53,778 nt of DNA from Actinomycetota bacterium (GCA_017856115.1 JAFMFM010000007.1:1-53778); one strand, 5' to 3'; shown: positions 40,492-49,740, counted from the stretch's first letter. Translations and numbers: made by a program. The notes: a model not told the origin generated them from the sequence alone.

Positions 40492-41625
40492 CTAGTTGGC
40501 GGCGGGTGCCCCGACCTCTTTGCCGAGTTCGAACTGCAGATACTCCTCGCCGGTGTTCTCCATGTTCTCGAACTGGATGACGCCCATCTCTTCGAAACGG
40601 TGACGCAGCCACTTGTCGTTGCGGTCTAGCAAGCCCAACTTCTTGCAGTTCGGCACGATCTTGGCAAACAACAACTGCTGGAACATCTTGCGGCCCGGGT
40701 CGTTCACCATCAACGGCACGACCACTTTCGGGTCGACACCCATGTGGCGCCACACCTCTTGCTGGAGGAATCGGTCGCGCATGCGGATGCTCGCTTCGTA
40801 GGCAAACTCCTGGCGGTCCTTGATTTCTGCATCGCTCATGCCGTCGTACACCTCTTTGAGGCTGAGTACGCCGAAGGCCACGTGGCGGGCTTCGTCGCTC
40901 ATCACGTAGCGCAGCAACTGCTTGAGCAGCGGCTCGTTGGTCAACTGGTGTAGGTAGCCAAAGGCCGCGAGTGCGAGACCCTCGACCATGATCTGCATGC
41001 CGAGGTAGGTGAAGTCCCAACGCGAGTCGTTGATGATGTCGTCGAGCAACATCTCGAGGTGGGCGTTGATCGGGTAACCGCCGCCCAACTTCTCGTCGAG
41101 GTAGCGGGCGAACACTTCCACGTGGCGCGCTTCGTCGACCACTTGCGTGCTGGCGTACAACTTGGCGTCGTACCACGGCACGGTCTCAGTGATCTTCGCG
41201 GTGCAGATGAGCGCACCCTGCTCGCCATGGAGGAACTGCGAGAGCGACCACTTGCGGCTCTGGATGCCGAACTCGAGCCACTCCTTGTCGCCCCACTTGG
41301 CCAGTGGCGTTTCCGCGTACCAGTTGGGGTCGATGCCGTTGCCGATCAGCGCTTGATCTTCGGCGACGGTCTTCTCAACGTCCACATCCATGTCCCACGG
41401 CAAGTCGGTGGTGCCGTTCCATTGACCGGTCTTGGCCTTCTCGTACAGCTTGCGCAGCTGTGGGCGGGCCAGCGAATAGTCCCACGTGAAGATGGAGTCG
41501 GCATTGTTCTTCACCACGTGCTCGACCTCGTTCGGGTCGACGAGCGGCGTGGCGAGGATCGCTTCGATGTCGTTGATCGACGCGCGACCGATGATGGCTT
41601 CGTTTTCTTCGTGGGTAATGGTCAT
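40492..41625 (-). CDS. Ferritin-like diiron protein, putative oxygenase
   Basis: 377 residues, all-helical. Two DEARH motifs, in QVVDEARHVEVF and YVMSDEARHVAFG, with further Glu residues (HGEQG, VEGLAL) supply a carboxylate-bridged diiron site as in ribonucleotide reductase R2-like and N-oxygenase proteins. The exact reaction is unknown; an AurF-type amine oxygenase or a fatty-acid modifying enzyme are possibilities. The start overlaps the TetR stop as ATGA, so the regulator and enzyme are one operon. Confidence 0.75.
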   Translation of the reverse strand: MTITHEENEAIIGRASINDIEAILATPLVDPNEVEHVVKNNADSIFTWDYSLARPQLRKLYEKAKTGQWNGTTDLPWDMDVDVEKTVAEDQALIGNGIDPNWYAETPLAKWGDKEWLEFGIQSRKWSLSQFLHGEQGALICTAKITETVPWYDAKLYASTQVVDEARHVEVFARYLDEKLGGGYPINAHLEMLLDDIINDSRWDFTYLGMQIMVEGLALAAFGYLHQLTNEPLLKQLLRYVMSDEARHVAFGVLSLKEVYDGMSDAEIKDRQEFAYEASIRMRDRFLQQEVWRHMGVDPKVVVPLMVNDPGRKMFQQLLFAKIVPNCKKLGLLDRNDKWLRHRFEEMGVIQFENMENTGEEYLQFELGKEVGAPAAN

Positions 41626-42200
41626 TGCATTGCTCCTTGGGTGAAGGGCACGTGCGCTCGAACGAACGTACGTGCCTGGTGTTCATTGGTGAAATCGAAT
41701 CGCGAACTTGGGGCCAGGAAGTAGCTGATCACCAATCGGGCCAGCACTTCGACCAGGTCGGCTGCCTCCTTGCGCGAGAGGTACGGCTCGAGCAGAGGTG
41801 TGAGGTACGCGGTTGCGACTCGCACGATTCGCGGAACTCCTTGCACGGTGAATTGCGTTGCAACTTCACCTGGTTCGGCTGCCAACATCAACGCCAAGTG
41901 TTGGTCGTTGCGCAACTCGCTGGTAGCCACCACCATGCAACGCACGATCGTGTCTTCGAGCGTGGTTTCACCCTCGGCGTGGGCACGAAGCGTGGTGAAG
42001 AACAATTCGAGTTCGCGAACGCGCAACGCTTCGAGCAACACTTCTTTGCCGCCGGGGAACGCGCGATACAACGTGGCGCGAGAAACTCTTGCTGCTTCGC
42101 ACACATCGTTGATTGTGAGTCGCTCCACACCCCAGCGTTCGATCGCCACCTTGGTGGCGTCGAGGATTGCGTCGCTGAGGCTTTGATCTGTGACCGACAT
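41622..42200 (-). CDS. TetR-type regulator of the diiron protein
   Basis: 192 residues from ATG 42200; an in-frame GTG at 42203 is equally placed, but a GTG at 42212 would lie inside the -10 element TAGTGT (42214-42209). HTH in LTINDVCEAARVSRATLYRAFPGGKEVLLEA. The ligand domain is helical. It likely represses itself and the diiron gene through the inverted repeat TGAGACA-N13-TGTCTCA that covers the promoter. Confidence 0.85.
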   Translation of the reverse strand: MSVTDQSLSDAILDATKVAIERWGVERLTINDVCEAARVSRATLYRAFPGGKEVLLEALRVRELELFFTTLRAHAEGETTLEDTIVRCMVVATSELRNDQHLALMLAAEPGEVATQFTVQGVPRIVRVATAYLTPLLEPYLSRKEAADLVEVLARLVISYFLAPSSRFDFTNEHQARTFVRAHVPFTQGAMQ

Positions 42201-42204
42201 CACC

Positions 42205-42231
42205 TGAGACACTAAGACGCTTTTTGTCTCA
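42205..42231. promoter_or_regulatory. Probable TetR operator overlapping the -10
   Basis: Perfect 7-bp arms TGAGACA (42205-42211) and TGTCTCA (42225-42231), centre-to-centre 20 bp, overlapping the -10 element TAGTGT and the predicted transcription start, and lying in the 3' end of the upstream transporter gene. Position and symmetry suit autorepression. Confidence 0.55.
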
Positions 42232-42979
42232 TTGCAAGTCCAGCCTCACGGATGAGGCGAAGTGCCATGAAGAGCAGGAGGCCAGCGAACAACAGGTTGG
42301 AGGCTCGGTCGGGCAACCGGTCGGCAACCATGGCACCTACCACCGCACAGCCCGCACCACCCAAGCCCACCAACATGGCAGCCCGCATATCCACATTGAG
42401 ATTCCGCCGGTTGCGCCATGTGCCGATGATCGCCGTCGGCACGATCACCGCCAGCGACGTGCCCTTGGCAACCACGGGTGACAACCCGAGCACCAGCATC
42501 ATCGCCGGCACCATCACCACTCCACCGCCAATGCCGAGCAAACCGGCGAGCACACCAGCGATGATTCCGGTCGCCACGAGCGCCGCGGCCGAACCCACGG
42601 TGAGTGCGTGCCCCCTCGACGTGTCGAGCTCGAACAACAGTCGAGCCGCCGAGAACACCAACAACGCCGCGAACGACAACGACAGCAGCCGTTTCGGGGC
42701 GCGATTGAGCCAGGCTGTGCCTACGAGGGTGCCAACGAGCGACCCGCCCGTAAGCGCGGCTGCCGCCGCAATGTTCACGTGGTTGTTCGCGACGTAGGTG
42801 ACCACCCCGAACACCGCAATTGGCAACACGGCCGCCAGCGACGTGCCGTGTGCACGGCGTTGATCCATCGACGCCACCCACATCAGACCTGGAACGATGA
42901 GGATTCCCCCACCCACACCGAACACACCCGAGAGCAAACCCGCCGCGATGCCAACCGCGACGACCCGACCAACCCGCAC
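42212..42979 (-). CDS. TauE/SafE (TSUP) family transporter
   Basis: 255 residues, about eight membrane helices in two related halves. The repeated GxxGxGGG motif is clear: LSGVFGVGGGILIVP near residue 16 and LAGLLGIGGGVVMVP near residue 142. TSUP proteins move sulfonates, sulfite or other small organic anions. GTG start with TAAGTT and a 6-nt spacer. Confidence 0.87.
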   Translation of the reverse strand: MRVGRVVAVGIAAGLLSGVFGVGGGILIVPGLMWVASMDQRRAHGTSLAAVLPIAVFGVVTYVANNHVNIAAAAALTGGSLVGTLVGTAWLNRAPKRLLSLSFAALLVFSAARLLFELDTSRGHALTVGSAAALVATGIIAGVLAGLLGIGGGVVMVPAMMLVLGLSPVVAKGTSLAVIVPTAIIGTWRNRRNLNVDMRAAMLVGLGGAGCAVVGAMVADRLPDRASNLLFAGLLLFMALRLIREAGLAMRQKAS

Positions 42980-43124
42980 CGTGCCAACTTACGACGCGGT
43001 GCACGGTCCGCTTTACGAATTGTTGACCTTGTGGGTCGTATTTCAATCGCAATTCGGTTAGCATGACGCAGTCGTCGGCCAACACACCGCGACAACTCGA
43101 CCATTACTCACCAGGGGGAATTTC

Positions 43125-44045
43125 ATGAAGCAACGCTCCACACGCGTTCGACTCATCGCACTCGGCGCAGCGGCCATCCTCGGTCTTGCTGCCTGTGGTG
43201 GCGGAGATGACGCAACCGATGACGCCGCCGAAGAGGAGGGCATGGACATCGACTACTCAGAAACCAGTTTCCTCACCACCGGCAACGATTGCACCGCCGG
43301 AAAGACACTGACCGAAGGAAAACTCACCATCGCCACCGGCAACCCGGCCTACGAGCCGTGGGTAGTGGGCGATGCACCGGAAAGCAAGGAGGGCTTCGAG
43401 GCTGCAGTTGCCTACGGAGTTGCAGCCGAGATGGGCTTCAGTGACGAAAACGTGGTGTGGGTACGTACGGGATTCGACGAGGCAATCCAACCGGGTGCAA
43501 AGAACTTCGACTTCAATCTGCAGCAGTACTCCATTACCGAGGAGCGCAAGGCGACGGTGTCGTTCAGCGATCCGTACTACTCCACCAACCAGGCACTCGT
43601 CGCATTTGCCGACTCGCCGGTTGCCAACGCCACCTCGGTGAGCGAACTGAAGGGCCTGAAGTTTGGCGCACAAGCCGGCACCACCAGCCTTGAGTTCATC
43701 ACGAGCGTGATCCAGCCGGATGCCGAACCGTTCGCGTACGACGACAATGCCGCCGCCAAAGCAGCACTCGAAGCCAAGCAAATCGACGCCATCGTGGTCG
43801 ACCTGCCCACCGCTCTGTACATCAGCGCAGTGGAGATCGAGGGTTCGAAGGTTGTCGGCCAATTCCCACCGAGCGATGCCGCTCCCGGTGACGACTTCGG
43901 CATGCTGTTCGACCTCAACAACCCGCTGGTGGAGTGCGTGAACGTTGCGCTTGATCGCATGCGCAACCTCACCTCCGAACTGGCCAGCATCGAGGAGACG
44001 TGGCTCTCGAGCTACACCGGCGCGCCGGTCATCAGCCTCGACTGA
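43125..44045 (+). CDS. Amino-acid ABC transporter substrate-binding lipoprotein
   Basis: 306 residues. Lipobox LGLAAC with lipidated C24, then an acidic spacer (GGGDDATDDAAEEEG) and a family-3 solute-binding fold (KLTIATGNPAYEPWV, FNLQQYSITEERKATVSFS, GLKFGAQAGTTSLEF, IDAIVVDLPTALY). Polar amino acids are the likely ligand. Start ATG with GGGGG 8 nt upstream; TAGCAT at 43057-43062 may be the -10, giving a leader of some 55 nt. Confidence 0.9.
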   Translation: MKQRSTRVRLIALGAAAILGLAACGGGDDATDDAAEEEGMDIDYSETSFLTTGNDCTAGKTLTEGKLTIATGNPAYEPWVVGDAPESKEGFEAAVAYGVAAEMGFSDENVVWVRTGFDEAIQPGAKNFDFNLQQYSITEERKATVSFSDPYYSTNQALVAFADSPVANATSVSELKGLKFGAQAGTTSLEFITSVIQPDAEPFAYDDNAAAKAALEAKQIDAIVVDLPTALYISAVEIEGSKVVGQFPPSDAAPGDDFGMLFDLNNPLVECVNVALDRMRNLTSELASIEETWLSSYTGAPVISLD

Positions 44046-44869
44046 CCTCGCGACAGGAGCACGAGCGCCGGCAGCGGCGACGTAGTTCGTTCATCGCGGC
44101 GACCAGTACCTTCGTGGTGCTGGTCGCCGTGGTGGTTTTCATCCCACGCATGCCGCGTTGGGACCGAGTCAAGAAGTCGTTCTTTGACGTCGACCAGATG
44201 CGCGACTCGTTCCCGCGCTTGATCGACGCCTTCTGGCTGGACGTGAAGATCTTTGCGTGGACCACCCCCGCAATCTTCATCGCAGCACTGCTCATCGCGC
44301 TCGCACGCAACTCTCGATCACCTGCATTGTTTCCGGTACGCATGCTGGCCGCCGCATACACCGACGTGATGCGCGGTGTACCGGTGATTCTGTGGATCTA
44401 CCTCGTTGGCTTCGGAGTGCCCGGCTTGGGGCTCGAGCGACCGTTCAATTCGCCACTGTTGTGGGGCTCCGTTGCGCTCGGCATGACGTATTCGGGATAC
44501 GTGGCGGAGGTGTTTCGAGCCGGCATCGACAGCGTGCACGAAAGCCAACGTGCCGCGGCGCGATCGCTCGGTTTGTCGAGTACCCAAACCATGCGGCATG
44601 TCGTGCTCCCGCAGGCCATACGTCGTGTAGTGCCGCCGCTGCTCAACGACATGGTGTCGTTGCAAAAGGACGTTGCGTTGGTGTCGCTCATCGGCCCGAT
44701 CGAAATTCTGCGTCAGGCGGGTATCGACAAGGCAAAGTTCGCCAACTTCACTCCCTACGTCGTTGCGGCACTCATCTTCTTGTCGGTCACCATTCCGCTC
44801 ACGCGCTTGACGGATTACCTCTGGCACCGTGAACGTCGCCGCACGGGCGGAACGCAGGTGGCGGCGTGA
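44000..44869 (+). CDS. Amino-acid ABC transporter permease
   Basis: 289 residues as drawn from GTG 44000; a CTG at 44042 overlapping the preceding TGA, or a later codon, is also possible, so the N-terminus is uncertain. Five or so helices and the polar-amino-acid permease EAA loop (AARSLGLS...VVLPQAIRR) that docks to the ATPase. Only one permease gene is present, so it should form a homodimer. It ends in GTGA with the ATPase start. Confidence 0.88.
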   Translation: MALELHRRAGHQPRLTSRQEHERRQRRRSSFIAATSTFVVLVAVVVFIPRMPRWDRVKKSFFDVDQMRDSFPRLIDAFWLDVKIFAWTTPAIFIAALLIALARNSRSPALFPVRMLAAAYTDVMRGVPVILWIYLVGFGVPGLGLERPFNSPLLWGSVALGMTYSGYVAEVFRAGIDSVHESQRAAARSLGLSSTQTMRHVVLPQAIRRVVPPLLNDMVSLQKDVALVSLIGPIEILRQAGIDKAKFANFTPYVVAALIFLSVTIPLTRLTDYLWHRERRRTGGTQVAA

Positions 44870-45603
44870 CACCGAAGGTCAGCCTGCGCGGCGTTACCAA
44901 GTCGTTCGGCGCCAACACGGTGCTGCGCGACTTGTCGCTCGATGTTGCTGCAGGCGAAGTGGTATCGCTAATCGGCGCGAGTGGTAGCGGCAAAACCACC
45001 ATCCTGCGCTGCATCAACCTGCTGGAACAGATCGACGACGGTGCCGTGTTGCTGGACGGCGACGAGATTTCCGCCATCGGACGCGACCCCAACCCGGTGC
45101 GCCGCCGAGTAGGCATCGTGTTTCAGAGTTTCAATTTGTTTCCACACATGTCGGTGACACGCAACATCACCCTTGCACTCACCAAGGTGCTCGGCTTGGA
45201 CGGAGAAGCAGCGGCCCAACGTGCAACGGAGTTGCTCGCACGCTTCGGACTCGCCGAAAAAGCCGACGTGTATCCCGACCAGTTGTCGGGTGGTCAGCAA
45301 CAACGAGTTGCCATCATCCGCGCACTCGCCATGCAACCCGAGGTATTGCTGCTCGACGAAATAACATCGGCACTCGACCCCGAACTGGTGGGCGAGGTGC
45401 TCGACGTGGTGCGCGAGTTGAAGGGCAGCGGCATCACGCTGTTGATCGCCACGCACGAGATGGCGTTTGCGCGCGAGATCTCCGACCGAGTGTGCTTTTT
45501 GCACGCCGGTTCGGTGGCCGAAATCGGCACGCCATCGGAGGTCTTCGGCGCGCCACGCGACGAGCGAACGCAGCAGTTCTTGCGCCGCGTCCGTTCGAAC
45601 TAG
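44866..45603 (+). CDS. Amino-acid ABC transporter ATP-binding protein
   Basis: 245 residues. Walker A GASGSGKTT, Q-loop VFQSFNLF, signature LSGGQQQR, Walker B VLLLDE, H-loop ATHEM, and the amino-acid-importer style ALDPELVGEVLDVVREL. Energises the importer encoded just upstream. Convergent with the pentapeptide-repeat gene, 9 bp between stops. Confidence 0.95.
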   Translation: MTPKVSLRGVTKSFGANTVLRDLSLDVAAGEVVSLIGASGSGKTTILRCINLLEQIDDGAVLLDGDEISAIGRDPNPVRRRVGIVFQSFNLFPHMSVTRNITLALTKVLGLDGEAAAQRATELLARFGLAEKADVYPDQLSGGQQQRVAIIRALAMQPEVLLLDEITSALDPELVGEVLDVVRELKGSGITLLIATHEMAFAREISDRVCFLHAGSVAEIGTPSEVFGAPRDERTQQFLRRVRSN

Positions 45604-45612
45604 ACCTCGGGC

Positions 45613-46434
45613 CTACGGCGAGTCCGGGGTGGCCGAGTAGACCTTTCCGTCCACCCACGTGGTGTTCTCAAAACGCGCACCCCGAAACTGCAGCCTCCAG
45701 TCGCTGCCCAATGTCGATCCTGAGAAGTTGGTATTGCTCAGATCGGATCCCTGGAAATTCGCCCCTGAAAGATCCGCATTCTGGATACTTGCGTTGACGA
45801 AGTTTGAATCTTCGAAGTTGGCTCCTCGCGCACTCGTTCGATCAAGCCTCGCGTTCTCAAACGTGGAGCCTCGAAGTGTTGCGGAGGTCAGCGTCGATCG
45901 CTCGAGGTTCACTCGCATGAATCCATTATCTGCAACATAGGCATCGAAGTTTGAGTGCACGAGGGATGCATTAGTGAGATTGACCCCCTCCAAGTTTGCG
46001 CCGTTCAAGAAGAGCCAACCCCCATATGCTTTCGACAAATTGGCGCCCGCGAGATTGGCCGATGCGAGGTTCAGGCTCATCACAAATGCACCCGAGAGAT
46101 TCGCACCGGTGAGATCTGCGTACGGCATGCGTGCGGTGGAAATGTCGCGGCCTGCAAGGTTGATGCCACGAAGATTCTGTCGCGTCAGATCAATGCCGGG
46201 GAGCACCTGCGAACCACGAATACTGGTTTTACTCGCTGAAGAAGACGCTGTTGCACTCTGCCAGATTTTCTTGTTGCCGACCCGCACGCAGACGACCAGT
46301 GTTCCGTTCTCAATTCGTGGTACCCCTGGCGTTCTGCAACTCTTCGATGCCGCATCCGCAGGTGAGGCGAACGTCGTCATCGTCAGAAGGACGATGGATG
46401 GGACCATTCGGGCGAGGTGGACTTTTCGATTCAC
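45613..46434 (-). CDS. Exported pentapeptide-repeat protein with Cx15Cx8W module
   Basis: 273 residues from GTG 46434, with AGGAG 8 nt upstream. Signal peptide 1-29 (cut near ADAAS). Then a small module with C33, C49 and W58, spaced Cx15Cx8W. From about residue 75 the chain is A(D/N)LxG pentapeptides that fold as a right-handed square helix (TGANLSGAF, SANLAGANLSKA and so on). Such helices can mimic DNA or act as passive surfaces; the function is unknown. Last gene of an exported-protein operon. Confidence 0.82.
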   Translation of the reverse strand: MNRKVHLARMVPSIVLLTMTTFASPADAASKSCRTPGVPRIENGTLVVCVRVGNKKIWQSATASSSASKTSIRGSQVLPGIDLTRQNLRGINLAGRDISTARMPYADLTGANLSGAFVMSLNLASANLAGANLSKAYGGWLFLNGANLEGVNLTNASLVHSNFDAYVADNGFMRVNLERSTLTSATLRGSTFENARLDRTSARGANFEDSNFVNASIQNADLSGANFQGSDLSNTNFSGSTLGSDWRLQFRGARFENTTWVDGKVYSATPDSP

Positions 46435-46445
46435 TGGATTGGCTC

Positions 46446-48419
46446 CTATTCGAACAGGGGGCTTTGCGACACGTCGGTGCACCCGGCGGGAACGCTGCCC
46501 CAGTAGTTGCGACGAGTTGGATCGACCTTCACCGCACCTTTGGCCTGCGCATTCATGATGTCATCTGCGCGAGAGGCATGATACGAACCATCGCTCTCGG
46601 GTGCCGATGCGCAGACGGCTCCGAGCGAGTGGAAAACCTCGTGGAGCGCCAGGAGTGACCACGAGAGGGATGTCGAGTCGGATTTCGTCCAATCGGTACC
46701 AGAACATGATTTCCCATCGACTTCAAGGTTCAGTAGTACGGACTTACCCAACCCTGCGCCACCGCATAGTACGTAGTCCGTAAGCCCACCCGAATAGAAG
46801 AAGATATACGTCTTGTCGGGATGTGTTCGGCCGTACGACTGGAGATGAGCGTAGAAATCCTGATCGTTTGGACAAGGAACTTTGCTGCAGTCCTTGCCCG
46901 TATTGAACTCGAATCGCGGTGGCAATGGGAGATATGTGACGTCCACCCTGCCCTGATAGGTGTCGAGACGCATGCCCTTGCCTGTTTCTTGACGGAGCCA
47001 GCTGTCGGCGTGACGTAGCGCTCTTTCAATATCTCCGCTCGTGTCGTACATGAGATCCTTGGCGCCGTTGCGCACCACGTACACGGCATGAAGCTGTGGA
47101 CCAACGATGTCGTCGGGCCGGTCGTAGCTACTGCGCAGCAAGGTGCGGCCCGAGTTGCGATCAAGCGGTTTGTCATCCCACAGCGGGTGTTTGGAGATAT
47201 CGCCGTTGCACTCACCGCCTCCAGCGAGTTTGTCGGAGGTGATGTGGAAGTACAGATCGTGTCGCGGGTCGAGCATCGGAGGCTTACCGATCGTGATTCC
47301 TTCGGCTACCCGGGCACTGTTCGGATCGTTGATTTCCGAGAGATCACGGTTGAATCCCGTACGAATCTCCCACGCTTTCGATTCGTCCAAGACTCCCGGA
47401 ATTCTGACTCTCTCGCCATCCTTCGGAGAGGGCGGGCTAGTACATCCGGGTAAGTGCCGCATGTACTGATGGAAGTGATCGATCATCCCGTATTTCTTCG
47501 CGATCCAGCGATTCTGGTTCACGCCGTTCGCGCCGAAGTCGAACCTTCCGGCGACATCCACCCGATCACATGCTCCACCTCCGTCATCCATGGATGCCCA
47601 CCCAACAATTGGGATCGAGTCATTGGTCGCGTCGGTCATCGAACGACATCCACCTTCTCCTGCCCCCGTGCGACCGTAGGCGCCAGCCGGTGCTTCAAAG
47701 ACGACGAAATACAAGTCGCCTCGTCGTAGGGCGTCCAACCCCGCCGTGTCGGTGGAATCCGAGACGAGCGGCCCGGTCCACCATCCAGCCTTGTGTAACT
47801 CGACCTGAAAGTGACTCAGACCGTTGCTAAAACCTGGGTATGGGCGAATGTCGTAGAAGCGGTCATACCACTGCTGTTTGGTGGACTCGAACGTCATGTA
47901 ACCGATGTCGAGTGCCCCGTTGTACGTGTCGTATCGCAGCCCGAATCCACCGTTCTGACTGGCTCGCCACTCTTCCACCTGAAAGAGACCGCGCGCGATT
48001 TCGCCCGTGAGGTCGCGGCGCTGATCCTTTGCGAAGGATGGAACTGCATAGATGACCTTGATCTTCGGGCTCAGTTCTCCTCCGTCGTCTGGGCGATCAA
48101 CCAGCGACCTGGGTAGCGGCTTGGCGAAGCGGGCATAGTCGTCGGCCAGGGTGTCCTTGACGGATTTCGACGCTTTGCCGGATTTGCGACCGACGATGAC
48201 TTCGGTCCAACGCAGCCGCTTTCCTACGATCTTGCAGACGAGAGACCTGCCTTGATAACTCCGTGTTTGTCCTGCCTTCTTGCACAGCCCGCCTGGACCC
48301 ACGGTGGAACTCACCATGGTGGCTTCCGCCGTGGCAGTACCCAGCGAGCCAACCGTAGGCGCACCGCCCAGAACCGCCGCAACGCCGAGGGCGGCGGCAC
48401 GTCGGATCAATTTATGCAT
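46446..48419 (-). CDS. Exported, internally duplicated metallopeptidase-like protein
   Basis: 657 residues from ATG 48419. Signal peptide 1-33, then a Cx15Cx8W module (C46, C62, W71), then two related domains. Domain 1 (about 107-420) begins DRPDDGGELSPKIKVIYAV; domain 2 (433-657) begins YDRPDDIVGPQLHAVYVV. Domain 2 has H593-E-V-F-H597-S-L-G and a later DIMN that resembles a Met-turn, so it is probably an active zinc peptidase. Domain 1 has IDHFH at the matching place and looks inactive. Family not recognised. It starts 10 bp after the upstream gene. Confidence 0.7.
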   Translation of the reverse strand: MHKLIRRAAALGVAAVLGGAPTVGSLGTATAEATMVSSTVGPGGLCKKAGQTRSYQGRSLVCKIVGKRLRWTEVIVGRKSGKASKSVKDTLADDYARFAKPLPRSLVDRPDDGGELSPKIKVIYAVPSFAKDQRRDLTGEIARGLFQVEEWRASQNGGFGLRYDTYNGALDIGYMTFESTKQQWYDRFYDIRPYPGFSNGLSHFQVELHKAGWWTGPLVSDSTDTAGLDALRRGDLYFVVFEAPAGAYGRTGAGEGGCRSMTDATNDSIPIVGWASMDDGGGACDRVDVAGRFDFGANGVNQNRWIAKKYGMIDHFHQYMRHLPGCTSPPSPKDGERVRIPGVLDESKAWEIRTGFNRDLSEINDPNSARVAEGITIGKPPMLDPRHDLYFHITSDKLAGGGECNGDISKHPLWDDKPLDRNSGRTLLRSSYDRPDDIVGPQLHAVYVVRNGAKDLMYDTSGDIERALRHADSWLRQETGKGMRLDTYQGRVDVTYLPLPPRFEFNTGKDCSKVPCPNDQDFYAHLQSYGRTHPDKTYIFFYSGGLTDYVLCGGAGLGKSVLLNLEVDGKSCSGTDWTKSDSTSLSWSLLALHEVFHSLGAVCASAPESDGSYHASRADDIMNAQAKGAVKVDPTRRNYWGSVPAGCTDVSQSPLFE

Positions 48420-48429
48420 CGGTGACCAA

Positions 48430-49659
48430 TCATCGCTGCGTGACCTCAACGAGATCACCCCACTTGCTTGACGACACGAGACGTATGGTGGCGCCTTCGA
48501 TTCGGATCGACGACCCGACTGGAATGAGGTACCGATCCTGACGCGGCTTACGGCCCTTGTTGAGGGTGAGTTCTGCCTTGGCTTCGATTGGTCCGTCACC
48601 GCTACGCCGCGTTGAATCCACGACGTACACCAACACCGAATCATTGACTTTGTCGTAGCCCCGACTTCGGCGACTTTCAACGACCAATGTTCGGCCGGGA
48701 CTCAACACCTTTGCCACCATCTTGGGAAACGAATTGCGATCCGTCACGGCTGAGAGGTAATGGGTGGTCTTTCGGGGTGTGGTCGCCGCGATACAACGAA
48801 CTTGAGAGTCGTCGAGCCACCCCAACAAGAACCGATGCCACGTGGTCAGTTCCGGTGCAGACCCACGAAAAGAATTCATCAAGTCGTACTCCCAGAAGGT
48901 GCCGTCGTATTGGGGCGGAGGTGTCATGTCGTAGAGGTCCTCCAATCCGAGCCAGACATGCCCAACCTCATGGGCGATGGCTCGCCAATTGGCGCCTTGC
49001 CATCCGCCTGCAAGAACGGCTCCACCCACGCGTCCATTGGGAGTTTCTATGGAATTGGTGTAGGCGACCGGCCAAAATCTCACCGAGTCACTTCGGGCCA
49101 TCTCCAAGGCGACCATGTCGTAGGACGCAAGCTTCAGGCTGGACGACGCAGTGCTCAGTGAATCCCTCATCACACGCTCGAGATCGATGTCTTCTCCAAA
49201 GGCGCCATACGTACGTGCCGTAACCGGCATGACCACCGCATCCGCAAGGGCAACCACCTGATAGCTGATGATCGTGCGTCCGTATGACATCGCCTCGAAG
49301 TACTTCTTGAATTCACGCATCGCATCGTGCAGCGCTGCGTGGTCCGATTCGCGATACGGCAAGTCGGTGAACGTCAGGGGAAGCACTGCAATGTTCAACG
49401 ACGAGTAGCTACCAATCGTGGTTGGGCGAGGAAATCCCAACGACGCCGTTCTGGTCTGGCTGAGGTCCATCCCGTTGGTTGGTGTGGCATCCGAATTACG
49501 ACATGAATTCGCCGGCGCTAGGCGTGCAGCACGTGTAATCCTTCGATCACGACTGAGCGGATCAGGCATCAACTTTGCCGCCGAGACCCCATCTGCGCTC
49601 AACGCCAAGACGAGAATCCCGGCAACCACCTTCACCATTCGTGCAAGCGCAAGCCTCAT
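48430..49659 (-). CDS. Exported M6-type metallopeptidase
   Basis: 409 residues with an N-terminal signal peptide (1-28, cut near VSAAK). Zinc motif H230-E-V-G-H234 followed by WLGLEDLYD, then a YDLMNS Met-turn and TTWHRFLLGW, the pattern of M6 immune-inhibitor-A type peptidases. The C-terminal 120 residues are beta-rich. It probably degrades extracellular protein. First gene of the exported operon; no clear leaderless -10 is seen. Confidence 0.82.
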   Translation of the reverse strand: MRLALARMVKVVAGILVLALSADGVSAAKLMPDPLSRDRRITRAARLAPANSCRNSDATPTNGMDLSQTRTASLGFPRPTTIGSYSSLNIAVLPLTFTDLPYRESDHAALHDAMREFKKYFEAMSYGRTIISYQVVALADAVVMPVTARTYGAFGEDIDLERVMRDSLSTASSSLKLASYDMVALEMARSDSVRFWPVAYTNSIETPNGRVGGAVLAGGWQGANWRAIAHEVGHVWLGLEDLYDMTPPPQYDGTFWEYDLMNSFRGSAPELTTWHRFLLGWLDDSQVRCIAATTPRKTTHYLSAVTDRNSFPKMVAKVLSPGRTLVVESRRSRGYDKVNDSVLVYVVDSTRRSGDGPIEAKAELTLNKGRKPRQDRYLIPVGSSIRIEGATIRLVSSSKWGDLVEVTQR

Positions 49660-49740
49660 CGTTTCCGATTAACGATTGTCGGGGTCCCGATGGGACATGA
49701 TGCCGAGATTCAAAGGTCTGCCAGCTTGAGGAGGCTGCAA

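Noticed and set aside
40492-41625. Assignment as AurF N-oxygenase
   Set aside because: The two DEARH motifs show a diiron site but are common to several ferritin-like families; the sequence does not decide.
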